Shown here in pieces: positions 20,247-28,033 of a stretch of DNA of 64,000 nt. The position numbers and the translations under genes are program-made. The number at the start of each line of letters is the position of its first letter. The first letter of the stretch is position 1. The DNA comes from Desulfobacula sp. (GTDB lineage Bacteria; Desulfobacterota; Desulfobacteria; Desulfobacterales; Desulfobacteraceae): the NCBI RefSeq assembly GCF_030145145.1, contig NZ_JAQYWD010000033.1, forward strand, positions 1 through 64,000, in the 5' to 3' direction. The notes beneath the pieces were generated by a model that made no database searches, had not been told where the DNA came from, and saw only the letters and a list, made by a program, of their open reading frames with translations.

Positions 20247-20828
20247 ATGACGGGAAAACTCTCAAAAGAGGATGGTGCATTGCTGTTAACACTTGCAAGA
20301 CAGACCATCCTGGACGAGCTTGAAACAGGACATGCCGGACTTGGCGATTTGAAGACAAAGGGGTCCGCTTTGGTCCTGAAAGAAAACCGTGGCACCTTTG
20401 TCAGCTTGCATAAAAAAGGGACACTAAGGGGGTGTATCGGTAATATTGAACCGGTCAAACCTATTTTTGAAGGGATTAAGGACAATGCAAAACATGCGGC
20501 CTTTAATGATTCAAGATTCAGTCCCCTGTCCCATGAAGAGTTAAAAGATACGACCATTGAAATCAGCATCCTGACCCAGCCCCAAAAACTGGACTACACG
20601 GATGCCGATGATTTGATGGCAAAGCTCAGGCCGGGCATAGATGGGGTGATGATCAAAAAAGAATATAAGGGGGCAACCTTTTTGCCCCAGGTATGGCAGC
20701 AGTTAAAAGAGCCCAGCGACTTTTTGACGCAGTTGTGCATGAAAGCCGGATTGCCATCGGACGAATGGAAATCCGGGAACCTCAGTGTCGCTGTATATCA
20801 GGTGCAATTGTTTGAAGAGGAATCCTGA
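20247..20828 (+). CDS. AMMECR1-domain protein (AmmeMemoRadiSam system protein A)
   Basis: A 193-residue AMMECR1 protein. The hallmark LRGCIG stretch is visible (GTLRGCIGNIEP), followed by NAKHAAFNDSRFSPL and the C-terminal GATFLPQVWQQ. In many prokaryotes it occurs with Memo and a radical-SAM enzyme, but neither partner is in this window. The biochemical role is not established. GGGAG lies 11 bases before the ATG. It follows purB by 61 bases and precedes a TrpR-like regulator. Confidence 0.85.
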   Translation: MTGKLSKEDGALLLTLARQTILDELETGHAGLGDLKTKGSALVLKENRGTFVSLHKKGTLRGCIGNIEPVKPIFEGIKDNAKHAAFNDSRFSPLSHEELKDTTIEISILTQPQKLDYTDADDLMAKLRPGIDGVMIKKEYKGATFLPQVWQQLKEPSDFLTQLCMKAGLPSDEWKSGNLSVAVYQVQLFEEES

Positions 20829-20895
20829 TGCCGTACGCTAAGATCAATGGAATACGGTCGGTTCAATGTGAAGAAACCGATCAATGGGGGCACAT

Positions 20896-21156
20896 ATGTC
20901 AGTTGATCCGGAATTGTTAAAAGTGATTGCCTCAATGGATAGCCTGGCAGATTTAAACCGGTTTTTTGAAGACATCTTTACGCCGGCGGAACTGGATGAT
21001 ATTTCTTTGCGGTGGAAGCTTATGAAAGATCTTCACCATGGGCTGACCCAGCGTAAAATTGCAGAGAAATACGGTATCAGCCTGTGTAAGATTACAAGGG
21101 GATCAAAGATCCTCAAGGATAAAAATTCCCTTGTCTTTAAAATTTTAAATTCCTGA
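20896..21156 (+). CDS. Trp repressor-family regulator
   Basis: About 86 residues, the size of TrpR. The helix-turn-helix region LTQRKIAEKYGISLCKITRGSKIL matches the TrpR reading-head region (TITRGSN in E. coli). The helical N-terminus, ending in FTPAELDDISLRWKLM, matches the dimerisation core. TrpR binds operators when loaded with tryptophan. No trp genes are in this window, so its targets lie elsewhere. An upstream in-frame ATG at 20884 is possible. The 3' end overlaps the converging NUDIX-type gene by 12 bases. The related YerC/YecD group is the main alternative. Confidence 0.78.
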   Translation: MSVDPELLKVIASMDSLADLNRFFEDIFTPAELDDISLRWKLMKDLHHGLTQRKIAEKYGISLCKITRGSKILKDKNSLVFKILNS

Positions 21157-21762
21157 AGAATGGGATATGAGCTTCAGCGCCAGGGTTGACCATAATTCCA
21201 AATTTAACTGGTCCAGGTGTTTTGTCGCTTTCCACGCAAATTGAAACAGTTCAGATCCGGGTTGAAATTGTTCAGGAGCAGGTGTCAGTATCCTGAAAAC
21301 AGCGCCCAGATGAACCCTTCCGACATCTGTAACATCTTCGCTGATCACGCCCATAAAGACGGGCAGATCGTCTCCAGGCCGTTGATCCAGTTCTTCTGTT
21401 AATTCTCTTTCCATACCGGACATCAGGATCTGTTTAAATGAGGTATGGGGGGTGTGCTGGTCAATGGGATTAATATGACCGCCTATTCCAATGGACCAGA
21501 GGTCATGAAGACGGTTTTCACTTCCCTGCCGGTTGTATATGGCTGTTTTTTCAAAGTTGGCGGTTTGCAGGATGACATAGGGAATAATCTGCTTGTATGA
21601 GGGGTTATTTTCAGCATCCGGGCGGTTTATAAATGTGAATCCTGCAGCAGAACAGGTTTCAATAAACCCATCCAGATCCAATGGTACAATACTCGTTTGT
21701 TGCACCCATGCGTCGGGTAAAAGGTCTTTTTTAATGCATAACACGGTTTCATTTTTTGTCAC
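21145..21762 (-). CDS. NUDIX-domain phosphoesterase-like protein
   Basis: A 205-residue protein with a divergent NUDIX box. GIGGHINPID is followed after a short insertion by MERELTEEL, retaining the REL/E-E core that binds metal. Such proteins hydrolyse nucleoside diphosphates linked to another group; the substrate is unknown. The start is GTG 21762. It converges on the TrpR-like gene with overlapping ends, which makes antisense interference possible. Confidence 0.7.
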   Translation of the reverse strand: MTKNETVLCIKKDLLPDAWVQQTSIVPLDLDGFIETCSAAGFTFINRPDAENNPSYKQIIPYVILQTANFEKTAIYNRQGSENRLHDLWSIGIGGHINPIDQHTPHTSFKQILMSGMERELTEELDQRPGDDLPVFMGVISEDVTDVGRVHLGAVFRILTPAPEQFQPGSELFQFAWKATKHLDQLNLELWSTLALKLISHSSGI

Positions 21763-21877
21763 AGAAATGGTCCTTTGGCTTGTATATGGGAATTAAATTT
21801 CATATGTTTATCACAGATTGCAAAAAAAATGAAATACGATCTGGTGCAGCAATTCTCATTTTGGCATTTTCTTGAAC

Positions 21878-21958
21878 GGGTCAGGCTTGTTTTATTGTGC
21901 TTTTTATCGAAAATCGGTTCTCAAAGAGGTTAAAAGCGCAATAAATCAAGCCTGACCC
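21878..21958. repeat. REP-like long inverted repeat (GGGTCAGGCTTG type)
   Basis: GGGTCAGGCTTG (21878-21889) pairs perfectly with CAAGCCTGACCC (21947-21958). Complementarity continues inward, with about three mismatches, through TTTATTGTGCTTTT and its partner AAAAGCGCAATAAA. The outer core matches the repeat at 5289-5332. The region 21763-22067 contains no gene. Confidence 0.65.
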
Positions 21959-22067
21959 TAACCTGATGTTTTATATTTAGAATTGCTGGATTTTGTGAGT
22001 TTTAATGGTGCTTTTATCGGGTCCATGATATGGGGGAGAGGAACATGATTAAATCCAGAGAGGGCCT

Positions 22068-22739
22068 ATGCTGTATTTAAACAAACATGCAATTCAACAG
22101 ATGGATCAACAGATGATTCAAACAGCCGTTGAACAGGCATACCGCCTGGTATTGAATAAAAACTATACCATGCCGGACAGGATGCATGTGACAGACCATC
22201 AGAATACGCTTTTATTTATGCCGTGTTTCTCAGAAAATTTTTTTGCAGCTAAATTGGTTTGGGTTTTTCCAGAGGCCCGGCAGCATGGACAACCGGCAGT
22301 GAATGGACTGGTGGTTCTTTCTGATGCTGTTTCAGGGCACGCATTGGCCATCATGGATGGTGCGGCCATCACAGCTCAGAGAACCGGGGCAGTTGGGGGA
22401 TTGGCGGTCAAGTTGCTTACGCCTAAAACTGTGACGACAGCCGGTGTTCTGGGGGCAGGGGTCCAAGGACTCAGTCAGACCCGATATCTTCTGTTTAATC
22501 GGAACATTCAAACGCTTTATCTTTATGACCTGAATCAAGAAGCGGCTAAGGCGATGCGCAGGAATATAAAACAAGAATTTATGGACGTTGACGTTGTGAT
22601 AACGGATGATCCGGATCAATTGGTTGAAGCATCCCGGGTGATTATTGCAGCCGGCATGGCCCTGTTTGATTTGACCGCAGCCGCTGCCATTTATCAGGGG
22701 GCCCTGGAAAAAAATATTGGACAACTTCTTGATGGGTAG
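22068..22739 (+). pseudogene. ornithine cyclodeaminase/mu-crystallin family, internal deletion
   Basis: 223 residues against about 310-330 for the family. The N-terminal part (FFAAKLVWVFPEA, MDGAAITAQRTGA) and the Rossmann nucleotide site VLGAGVQG are normal. The protein then jumps from EASRVIIAA directly to GMALFDLTAAAAIY, which is the usual C-terminal end. About 100 residues, normally carrying the rest of the NAD-binding domain and conserved aspartate region, are missing. The frame is kept, so a shortened product may still be made. Probably a recent in-frame deletion leaving a non-functional enzyme. Confidence 0.7.
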
Positions 22740-22754
22740 CCTGAAGGAAAAAAA

Positions 22755-22829
22755 TGGAGCGGGAAACGGGAGTTGAACCCGCGACTTCGACCTTGGCAAG
22801 GTCGCACTCTACCACTGAGTTATTCCCGC
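22755..22829 (-). tRNA. tRNA-Gly(GCC)
   Basis: A 75-base cloverleaf. GCGGGAA pairs with TTCCCGC, discriminator T, encoded CCA. The anticodon loop TTGCCAA gives GCC, and the T-arm GCGGG-TTCAACT-CCCGT is intact. Confidence 0.95.
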
Positions 22830-22989
22830 TCAGCAAAAGTTTGTTCTACCTACTTTAAAATCGGTTGTTTGTCAAGGGAAGATTCCCGGAATTTTTCTTC
22901 GGACAAACAATTTTGCTGTGCATCCCTGAATATGATATAAAGATTTGATCATTGAAATTCTATCAATGGTCAATAAAAAAAGGCAGGCA

Positions 22990-23985
22990 ATGGGTACACA
23001 AAAAGTGTTGGTTACCGGAGGCGGTGGTTTTTTGGGTAAGGCCATCGTTAAAAAATTGGTCGAGAAAAATTTTTTTGTCACTTCTTTTTCAAGACGGTTT
23101 TATCCTGATCTTGAACAGATGGGGGTTCTGCAGATTCAAGGAGATCTGGTAGACCTAAAGCCCCTTATGACGGCCACTCGACAAATGGATGCGGTTTTCC
23201 ATGTTGCCGCAAAAGCCGGCCTTTGGGGGGCTTTTGAAGACTTTTATCGGGTCAATGTGACCGGGACGGAAAATGTGATCGCCGCCTGCCGGGCAAATAA
23301 GATTCAACAATTGATTTATACCAGTTCTCCCAGCGTTATATTTGATGAACATGATATGGAAAATGTTGATGAACGTGTGCCGTATCCGAGCCGCTATCTG
23401 GCTCCCTACCCGCAAACCAAGGCTGCAGCGGAAAAGTTGGTGAAAAAAGCTGCCAAAAAAGGGGTGAACACCATCATTATCCGGCCCCACCTGATTTGGG
23501 GCCCGGAAGATAACCACCTGGTACCCGGGATTATCAGCCGCGCCCATAAATTAAAACGGATCGGGCGAACAGACGATCTGGTGGATACCATCTATATTGA
23601 TAATGCAGCCGATGCCCATATTCTGGCCTATCAAAAACTTTTGGAAAACCCGTCGTTGTCGGGGAATGTCTATTTTGTCAGCCAGGATGACCCTGTCTCA
23701 AAATGGGAAATGGCCAATGCTTTTTTAGCTGCGGCCGGCTTGCCCCCCATAAAAGGACATGTCTCGGCAAAAACCGCCTACATTGCCGGCGCCATTTTTG
23801 AGGGGGTATATCAATTTTTCAACATTAAAAAGGAACCGCCAATGACCCGGTTTGCCGCAAAAGAACTTGCCACATCACATTGGTTTAATATCTCCCGGGC
23901 AAAAAAGGAGTTGGGATACACACCAAAGGTGTCGACAAAAGAGGGCCTGCAAAGATTAAAACAATCATTTTCAGCAATGGAATAA
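22990..23985 (+). CDS. NAD(P)-dependent short-chain epimerase/reductase, OleD-like
   Basis: About 331 residues. The extended-SDR Rossmann motif is TGGGGFLG near the N-terminus, and the catalytic Tyr-Lys pair lies in YPQTKAAAE. The HVAAKAGLWGAFEDF region and overall order resemble 2-alkyl-3-oxoalkanoate reductase (OleD) and 3-beta-hydroxysteroid dehydrogenase relatives. OleD works with OleA, B and C in long-chain olefin synthesis, but those genes are not nearby, so the substrate is open. I start at ATG 22990; in-frame ATG 22966 is an alternative. It is followed after four bases by the YihY gene. Confidence 0.8.
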   Translation: MGTQKVLVTGGGGFLGKAIVKKLVEKNFFVTSFSRRFYPDLEQMGVLQIQGDLVDLKPLMTATRQMDAVFHVAAKAGLWGAFEDFYRVNVTGTENVIAACRANKIQQLIYTSSPSVIFDEHDMENVDERVPYPSRYLAPYPQTKAAAEKLVKKAAKKGVNTIIIRPHLIWGPEDNHLVPGIISRAHKLKRIGRTDDLVDTIYIDNAADAHILAYQKLLENPSLSGNVYFVSQDDPVSKWEMANAFLAAAGLPPIKGHVSAKTAYIAGAIFEGVYQFFNIKKEPPMTRFAAKELATSHWFNISRAKKELGYTPKVSTKEGLQRLKQSFSAME

Positions 23986-23989
23986 ACGG

Positions 23990-25261
23990 ATGATGAATTA
24001 TTTTCAAACGATTGCCGCCCTCAGGTATAACAAGATCATAAAGGTTATTGTGTTTTCTGCTAAAGGGTTCCGGCAGGATCGGTGTGACCTCAGGGCGTCG
24101 TCGTTGACATTATTTACGCTGTTATCCATTGTTCCGGTGATGGCCATGGCATTTGGCATTGCTAAAGGGTTCGGGTTTAAAGAAATTCTGGAAAAACGGG
24201 TCCTTGAATTATTTGCCGGCCAGGAAGAGGTGATCCAGAATGTTCTCGCCATTTCAACGAACCTTCTTGAAAGAACCAAAGGGTCCCTGATGGCGGTTTT
24301 TGCTGTTATCCTCCTTTTTTATTCTTTGATAAAACTCATCGCGCATATTGAAAATGCATTTAATCAAATCTGGTGGGTAAATGATGACAGGCCCTGGGTT
24401 CGAAAATTTACCGATTATATTGCTATTTCAATCACAGCCGGTATCCTGATTATTTTTTCAAGCAGCGCCAATATTTTTATTACAGCATACCTTGAAAAGT
24501 TTTTAGCCGATGTTAAGCTGCCGGTAAATATAGAAAACTTGATTTCTCTGGGGTTTAATATCTTTCCCTTCTTGCCCATCTGGATATTATTTGTCTTTTT
24601 CTATCTGTTTATTCCCAACAAGAAAGTTGATATTTCAGCAGCCCTGGCAGGGGGGATGATTGCCGGAACCATTTTTCAACTGGTTCAAATGACCTACTTG
24701 AAATTCCAGATGGGGGTATCCAGTTATAACGCCATTTATGGCAGTTTCGCAGCCCTGCCCTTGTTTTTAATCTGGTTGCAGACGTCCTGGGCCATTGTGT
24801 TGTTCGGGGGTGAAGTTTCATTTTCCTGGGAAAATACGGAAACACTGGAACCCCAGGATATTGATTATAATAAAATCAGTATCCGGTTAAAGAAACTGAT
24901 TGTTTTGAGAATTGTTCACTTGTGCGTAAGCCGATTCGCCTCCAATAAAATGCCGGCGTCAGATATTCAGATTGCATCTGAGATAAAAATTCCCTTAAAA
25001 ATAGTGAAAATCTTATTGGGCAAACTCATTGAATGCCGGATCCTGCTGGAAGTAAATGGGGCAAACAGCCAGGGGTATGTGCCGGCCCGGGATATCGATG
25101 GCCTAACAATTCTAACGGTATTGACGGCCTTTGAACAAAAAGGAAAGGGCATCCTTCAGGTGGGGGGTACCCTGCAATTTGAAGCCCTAGAAGAAAGCAT
25201 GAATGAGTTTGTCAAAGCCTGCAAACACTCTTCCGGGGAAAGAAAACTCAAGGATATTTAA
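23990..25261 (+). CDS. YihY/BrkB-family membrane protein
   Basis: A 423-residue protein with about six membrane segments in the first 280 residues. The family motifs include RASSLTLFTLLSIVPVMA and SYNAIYGSFAALPLFLIWLQ. The C-terminal 140 residues form a soluble, winged-helix-like tail, seen in longer family members. It was once labelled ribonuclease BN in error; the role is unknown, perhaps transport. It lies four bases after the OleD-like gene and is probably co-transcribed. Confidence 0.85.
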   Translation: MMNYFQTIAALRYNKIIKVIVFSAKGFRQDRCDLRASSLTLFTLLSIVPVMAMAFGIAKGFGFKEILEKRVLELFAGQEEVIQNVLAISTNLLERTKGSLMAVFAVILLFYSLIKLIAHIENAFNQIWWVNDDRPWVRKFTDYIAISITAGILIIFSSSANIFITAYLEKFLADVKLPVNIENLISLGFNIFPFLPIWILFVFFYLFIPNKKVDISAALAGGMIAGTIFQLVQMTYLKFQMGVSSYNAIYGSFAALPLFLIWLQTSWAIVLFGGEVSFSWENTETLEPQDIDYNKISIRLKKLIVLRIVHLCVSRFASNKMPASDIQIASEIKIPLKIVKILLGKLIECRILLEVNGANSQGYVPARDIDGLTILTVLTAFEQKGKGILQVGGTLQFEALEESMNEFVKACKHSSGERKLKDI

Positions 25262-25266
25262 GCCGG

Positions 25267-26133
25267 TTATGCCCCGGTTGTGATATTAAAAAAATCATTA
25301 ATTTCATCTTCTTTCCGTTTCAGCAGATCCAGGGTCAGTTTTAATATTGATGGACTGATACCGATCTTTTGGGGAGAATCTTTAATGGCAACGGGAAATG
25401 GATTTCCGCTATACCCAATTCCAGCCTTTTGAGTCAGGTAATCTGCCAGATTAATAATTAACGCGTGATGTTTGAATTTAATGGGGGAAGATTCCGGGTG
25501 GTGATGGAACCGACAGGGCAGTATAATAGACTGAGGGAAATGCCATCGTTTCATCATCAGTGCTGAAAGTACGGCATGATCTATCTTAAAAAGGGCATTT
25601 TCAGCAAAATATAACGGTTTTTTTTTCTCGATGGCAAATTGTCTGGCGCGTGTGTATTCCTCTTTAAAGTATACGGAAAAGATAACCTTTCCCATATCGT
25701 GGAGAAGCGCGGGAATAAAAATCTTGTTTGCTAAACCCGGATCTGTTCTTTTCGCCAGTTCCTTGGCAGCTGTTGCTACACCGATACCATGAATCCACAA
25801 GGCTTTCATGTCGAGACTGAGCCCTGTTTTTTCCGTAAAAGATGACAGTATCCCCATGCCAAGGGCAATACCGATGATTTCCTCAAACCCAATAATTGTG
25901 ATGGCCCGTTTAATGGTTTCAACTTTTATTTTTTGGGCATAGTAAATGGAGTTGGCCAGTTTTAATAATTTTGTGGTCATTCCCTGGTCATAGGAGATAA
26001 CCGTTAACAGTTCCTGGGTTGTTGTTTTTTCATCAGATGCAACGCTGATAATTTTATCAACAGCAACCGGGAGCGTTGGCAGCTCACTCTCCTTTTTTTG
26101 AACCATTTGGAGAATTTCAGTTCGTATGTCCAC
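25267..26133 (-). CDS. HDOD-domain signalling protein
   Basis: A 288-residue protein made almost entirely of an HDOD domain (starting ESELPTLPVAVDKI, with ALLHDMGKVIF). The domain is related to HD phosphohydrolases and is thought to act in signalling or regulation rather than catalysis. There is no receiver or GGDEF partner domain. The nitroreductase gene ends one base upstream on the same strand, so the two are likely one transcript. Confidence 0.85.
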   Translation of the reverse strand: MDIRTEILQMVQKKESELPTLPVAVDKIISVASDEKTTTQELLTVISYDQGMTTKLLKLANSIYYAQKIKVETIKRAITIIGFEEIIGIALGMGILSSFTEKTGLSLDMKALWIHGIGVATAAKELAKRTDPGLANKIFIPALLHDMGKVIFSVYFKEEYTRARQFAIEKKKPLYFAENALFKIDHAVLSALMMKRWHFPQSIILPCRFHHHPESSPIKFKHHALIINLADYLTQKAGIGYSGNPFPVAIKDSPQKIGISPSILKLTLDLLKRKEDEINDFFNITTGA

Positions 26134-26667
26134 TTAATCTTTCAGGGTGTAAGTATTAAAAGACACTTTGCCGGACGGTAATGCATTTTTTTCATGCCCT
26201 TTTTTTATTTCATCAGGATAGCCGATGGCAATAATGGATTCAATCATTAGATGATCAGGTATGTGTAACAGGTCTTTAATATAAGCATCAGCACTTTTGG
26301 ATGTCGTATGATCTCTTTCTCGAATTTGTATCCAGCAACTGCCAAGTCCCATGTCATGGGCGGCCAAATGGATAAAAATAGAGGCAATGGCAGTATCTTC
26401 AATCCAGACATCACTCGTGGATGTGTCGCCACAAACCACGATGCCAAGGGGAGCGCCTTTTAAGAAACCGGCACCATGGGGCTTGGCCTGGGAAAGCTTT
26501 TCAAGAAGGGATATGTCGTCAATCACAATAAATTGCCAGGCGTTGCGACCTCTTGAAGAAGGGGATCTCAGGGCGGCTTCAATAAGGGTGTTTATTTTTT
26601 CTTTTTCTACAGAGGTCCGTTTAAATTTTCTGATGCTTCGTCTCGTGTTGATCAATTCTAAAAACAT
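26134..26667 (-). CDS. nitroreductase-family FMN oxidoreductase
   Basis: A 177-residue flavoprotein of the nitroreductase fold, at the short end of the family. The FMN phosphate-binding start TRRSIRKFK, the ALRSPSSRGRNAWQF segment and GLGSCWIQIRERD are visible. These use NAD(P)H to reduce nitro groups, quinones or unknown metabolites. It is followed without a gap by the HDOD gene and preceded by fxsA 18 bases away. Confidence 0.87.
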   Translation of the reverse strand: MFLELINTRRSIRKFKRTSVEKEKINTLIEAALRSPSSRGRNAWQFIVIDDISLLEKLSQAKPHGAGFLKGAPLGIVVCGDTSTSDVWIEDTAIASIFIHLAAHDMGLGSCWIQIRERDHTTSKSADAYIKDLLHIPDHLMIESIIAIGYPDEIKKGHEKNALPSGKVSFNTYTLKD

Positions 26668-26685
26668 GGGCAGTCCTCCTTATCA

Positions 26686-27081
26686 TTAATGGAAACGGGT
26701 TATATTAACATTGCCCTTCAATTGCATGTCATCGAATTTTTTTCTTACCATTCGCTTGAATTTATTCCGTGTTACCGGCCACAACAGGAGCAGCCCGAAA
26801 ATATCAGTAATCAGCCCGGGTGTGATCAATACCATACCGGCAATAAAAATGATAACCGCATCAAGCAACTCTTCTGCCGGCATCAGTCCCTGCTGCAAGT
26901 TCATCCTGAGTTTCATCATGGTATTCATGCCTTCCATTCTGGCAAGCCAGGCGCCGATAAATCCCGTCAGAAGCACCAGCAGAATGGTATTCAATCCCCC
27001 GATGACGGTGCCGACTTTTATCAGCAGATACAGTTCAATAACAGGGATCAGGGTAAAACATAAAAATAGTTTTAACAGCAC
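26686..27081 (-). CDS. fxsA: FxsA-family membrane protein
   Basis: About 131 residues with three or four membrane segments (FTLIPVIELYLLIKVGTVIGG; LLDAVIIFIAGMVLITPGLITDIFGLLL), matching FxsA. In E. coli, FxsA overproduction suppresses F exclusion of phage T7. I start at GTG 27081 because AAGGAG lies seven bases upstream (27095-27090). The frame open to 27132 would begin inside a palindromic repeat and is rejected. Confidence 0.85.
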   Translation of the reverse strand: MLLKLFLCFTLIPVIELYLLIKVGTVIGGLNTILLVLLTGFIGAWLARMEGMNTMMKLRMNLQQGLMPAEELLDAVIIFIAGMVLITPGLITDIFGLLLLWPVTRNKFKRMVRKKFDDMQLKGNVNITRFH

Positions 27082-27110
27082 TTTTTTGCTCCTTATGTGT
27101 TTGGGTAATC

Positions 27111-27276
27111 TTAGGGACTCGGAAATAAACAATTACTCCATCTTGCTTGTCTTTCAGCTCGTCTTCTTCGTTGCATCAAAGAGCACATATTTCAATATGC
27201 TCCCTTTGATGCGCCTTGAACACGAGCTGAAATACTACGCCATATTTTGTATAATTATTTGTTTCCGAGTCCCTAA
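27111..27276. repeat. large nested hairpin repeat
   Basis: 25-base terminal inverted repeats with two mismatches (TTAGGGACTCGGAAA arm at 27111-27135; partner 27252-27276). Internal palindromes include CATCAAAG/CTTTGATG and GAGCA/TGCTC. Interior words TTCGTTGCA and TGCGCCTTG echo the element at 5420-5544. It occupies the gap upstream of fxsA and contains no gene. Confidence 0.7.
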
Positions 27277-27337
27277 CCCATAATGAGGCTTAAAGTTTTT
27301 TTGTCAAGTTTTTGACAGCGCCCCTTGAAAGGCGTGT

Positions 27338-28033
27338 TCAAAGAATCGCCAGGCGGGTACCGGGGGTCCAGATATCTGTGATCAATTTTTTTTTAACAGA
27401 TCGACGGATGATATCAAGAAAGGAATTCCTGGAAATTTCAGTGGCACCCATGCGAAGGAGATGGCTTGTGGTTACCTGACAGTCAATCAGATCAAAGTGA
27501 TACTTTTTGACATGATTTGCCAGCGCCACCAAAGCCATTTTGGACGTATCACGTTCAAGGGAAAACATGGATTCCCCGAAAAAAGAGGCGCCGATGCAAA
27601 GTCCATACAGCCCGCCGACTAATTTGTCCTCCCGCCAGGTTTCAACAGAATGGGCGTATCCCATTGCATGAAGGGTTGAGTAAGCATCTATCATTTCTTC
27701 TACAAGCCATGTACCTTCATCGTTTCTTGGTTTTGCGCAGGAAAGAATGGTTTGATCAAATGCCGTGTTCACCTTAACGGTAAATTGATTCTTCTTGATT
27801 TTTTTTTTCAGGCTTTTTGAAATATTGATGTCTTCTGGGTAGAGAACAAGTCTTGGGTCCGGAGACCACCACAAAAAAGGTTCTTTTTCTGAAAACCACG
27901 GAAAGATCCCATTTTTATAAGCCATCAGGATCCTTTCGGGAGATAGATCCCCCCCGATACATAGCAGGCCGTCAGATCTTGCAAGCCATGCCGGGGGAAA
28001 ATCCAATCTTTTTGATAACCTGAAAAGGGGCAT
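27338..28033 (-). CDS. aat: leucyl/phenylalanyl-tRNA--protein transferase
   Basis: A 231-residue Aat enzyme. It transfers Leu or Phe from aminoacyl-tRNA to proteins with N-terminal Lys or Arg, creating degradation signals for ClpS-ClpAP. Family motifs include GIFPWFSE near residue 43, LWWSPDPR, the GGLYGLCIGASFFGESMFS core and LIDCQ. Its start follows the clpA stop directly (TGA-ATG), and clpS lies just upstream of clpA. The whole N-degron pathway is therefore encoded in one array. Confidence 0.96.
   Translation of the reverse strand: MPLFRLSKRLDFPPAWLARSDGLLCIGGDLSPERILMAYKNGIFPWFSEKEPFLWWSPDPRLVLYPEDINISKSLKKKIKKNQFTVKVNTAFDQTILSCAKPRNDEGTWLVEEMIDAYSTLHAMGYAHSVETWREDKLVGGLYGLCIGASFFGESMFSLERDTSKMALVALANHVKKYHFDLIDCQVTTSHLLRMGATEISRNSFLDIIRRSVKKKLITDIWTPGTRLAIL

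Noticed and set aside
27082-27132. N-terminal extension of FxsA
   Set aside because: It would start within the palindromic repeat, whereas GTG 27081 has a well-spaced AAGGAG.
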